Positions 5,422 to 5,637 of a DNA stretch of 5,637 bases are shown here, one piece after another. How positions within the stretch are numbered: position 1 is the stretch's first letter; every line of letters starts with the position of its first letter. The notes under the pieces are model-generated. The model was given only the letters and a program-made list of their open reading frames with translations, was not told the origin of the DNA and searched no databases. The DNA comes from JBAYJY01 sp041664945 (lineage in GTDB: Bacteria; UBP15; UBA6099), in the NCBI GenBank assembly GCA_041664945.1, contig JBAYJY010000244.1:1-5637 (forward strand), read 5' to 3'. A program made the translations under genes and the position numbers.

Positions 5422-5637
5422 CTATTTATCGTCTGTTTTAGTTTGCGCGATCTCGGGGTCGATAGCAGAATTAGATTGTTTTTTCGTTGGTCGGAGGTTC
5501 GAAAAAATATCTACAATCGTGAGAATGATAATCTTAACATCGAACAGGAGCGACCAGTTTTCAATATAAAAAAGGTCATACTGCAACCTTTCGGGAATCG
5601 AAGTGTCTCCGCGAAGGCCGTTGACCTGCGCCCAGCC
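5422..5637 (-). CDS. Bacterial sugar transferase (WcaJ/WbaP/PssY type), C-terminal fragment
   Basis: The last 71 codons of a gene enter from the right edge and stop with TAG at 5424-5422. They read G-W-A-Q-V-N-G-L-R-G-D-T at the edge, then R-L-Q-Y-D-L-F-Y-I-E-N-W-S-L and D-V-K-I-I-I-L-T. This is the conserved C-terminal block of polyprenyl-phosphate hexose-1-phosphate transferases. These inner-membrane enzymes attach the first sugar phosphate to undecaprenyl phosphate to begin exopolysaccharide, capsule or O-antigen units. A polar tail of about 24 residues (K, Q, D, T-rich) follows the conserved block. The catalytic core is outside the window, so the sugar (glucose or galactose) cannot be inferred. 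It points the same way as the barrel gene, 152 bp upstream of it, and I see no terminator between them. Confidence 0.92.
   Translation of the reverse strand, partial: GWAQVNGLRGDTSIPERLQYDLFYIENWSLLFDVKIIILTIVDIFSNLRPTKKQSNSAIDPEIAQTKTDDK

Noticed and set aside
1..5637. CRISPR arrays, tRNA/rRNA genes, insertion sequences or phage genes
   Set aside because: No spaced repeats, terminal inverted repeats, transposase motifs or tRNA-like folds were seen. Nearly all the sequence is covered by ordinary genes.

Overview
This window looks like chromosomal DNA of a Gram-negative bacterium. The evidence is an outer-membrane beta-barrel protein with a signal peptide and a C-terminal Phe, next to the end of a lipid-linked sugar transferase. 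No sequence here fixes the species. The mix of adenosylcobalamin-dependent acyl-CoA metabolism with an Ig-like/barrel protein would fit an uncultivated anaerobic lineage, but that is inference.

Layout: (1) 1-229, minus strand: the N-terminus of a PLP-dependent class I/II aminotransferase (AlaC/DapL type), cut by the window edge. (2) 230-503: a divergent intergenic region with candidate promoters in both directions. It has two perfect inverted repeats, one overlapping each promoter. (3) 504-1472 and 1465-3066, plus strand: a two-gene operon with an 8-bp overlap. It encodes a MeaB/MMAA-type GTPase chaperone and the large (catalytic) subunit of a B12-dependent acyl-CoA mutase. (4) 3067-3169: a 3' UTR hairpin and a strong bidirectional terminator between convergent genes. 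(5) 3170-5269, minus strand: a 699-residue secreted outer-membrane protein with an N-terminal Ig-like domain interrupted by a small four-Cys insert, followed by a large beta-barrel. (6) 5270-5421: an AT-rich gap with a candidate promoter for the barrel gene. (7) 5422-5637, minus strand: the C-terminal end of a WcaJ/WbaP-type undecaprenyl-phosphate sugar phosphotransferase.

The most informative point is the mutase. It would be labelled methylmalonyl-CoA mutase by overall similarity. By eye alignment, however, the two residues that bind the substrate carboxylate in true methylmalonyl-CoA mutase (Tyr89 and Arg207 in Propionibacterium shermanii) are Phe63 and Gln181 here. That is the pair known from isobutyryl-CoA mutase. 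The enzyme therefore probably rearranges a non-carboxylated acyl-CoA such as isobutyryl-CoA/butyryl-CoA. Its B12-binding small subunit is not fused to it and is not in the window. The adjacent GTPase would load and protect the cofactor. The barrel protein is of unknown function, and its neighbour suggests only a cell-envelope/surface-polysaccharide setting.
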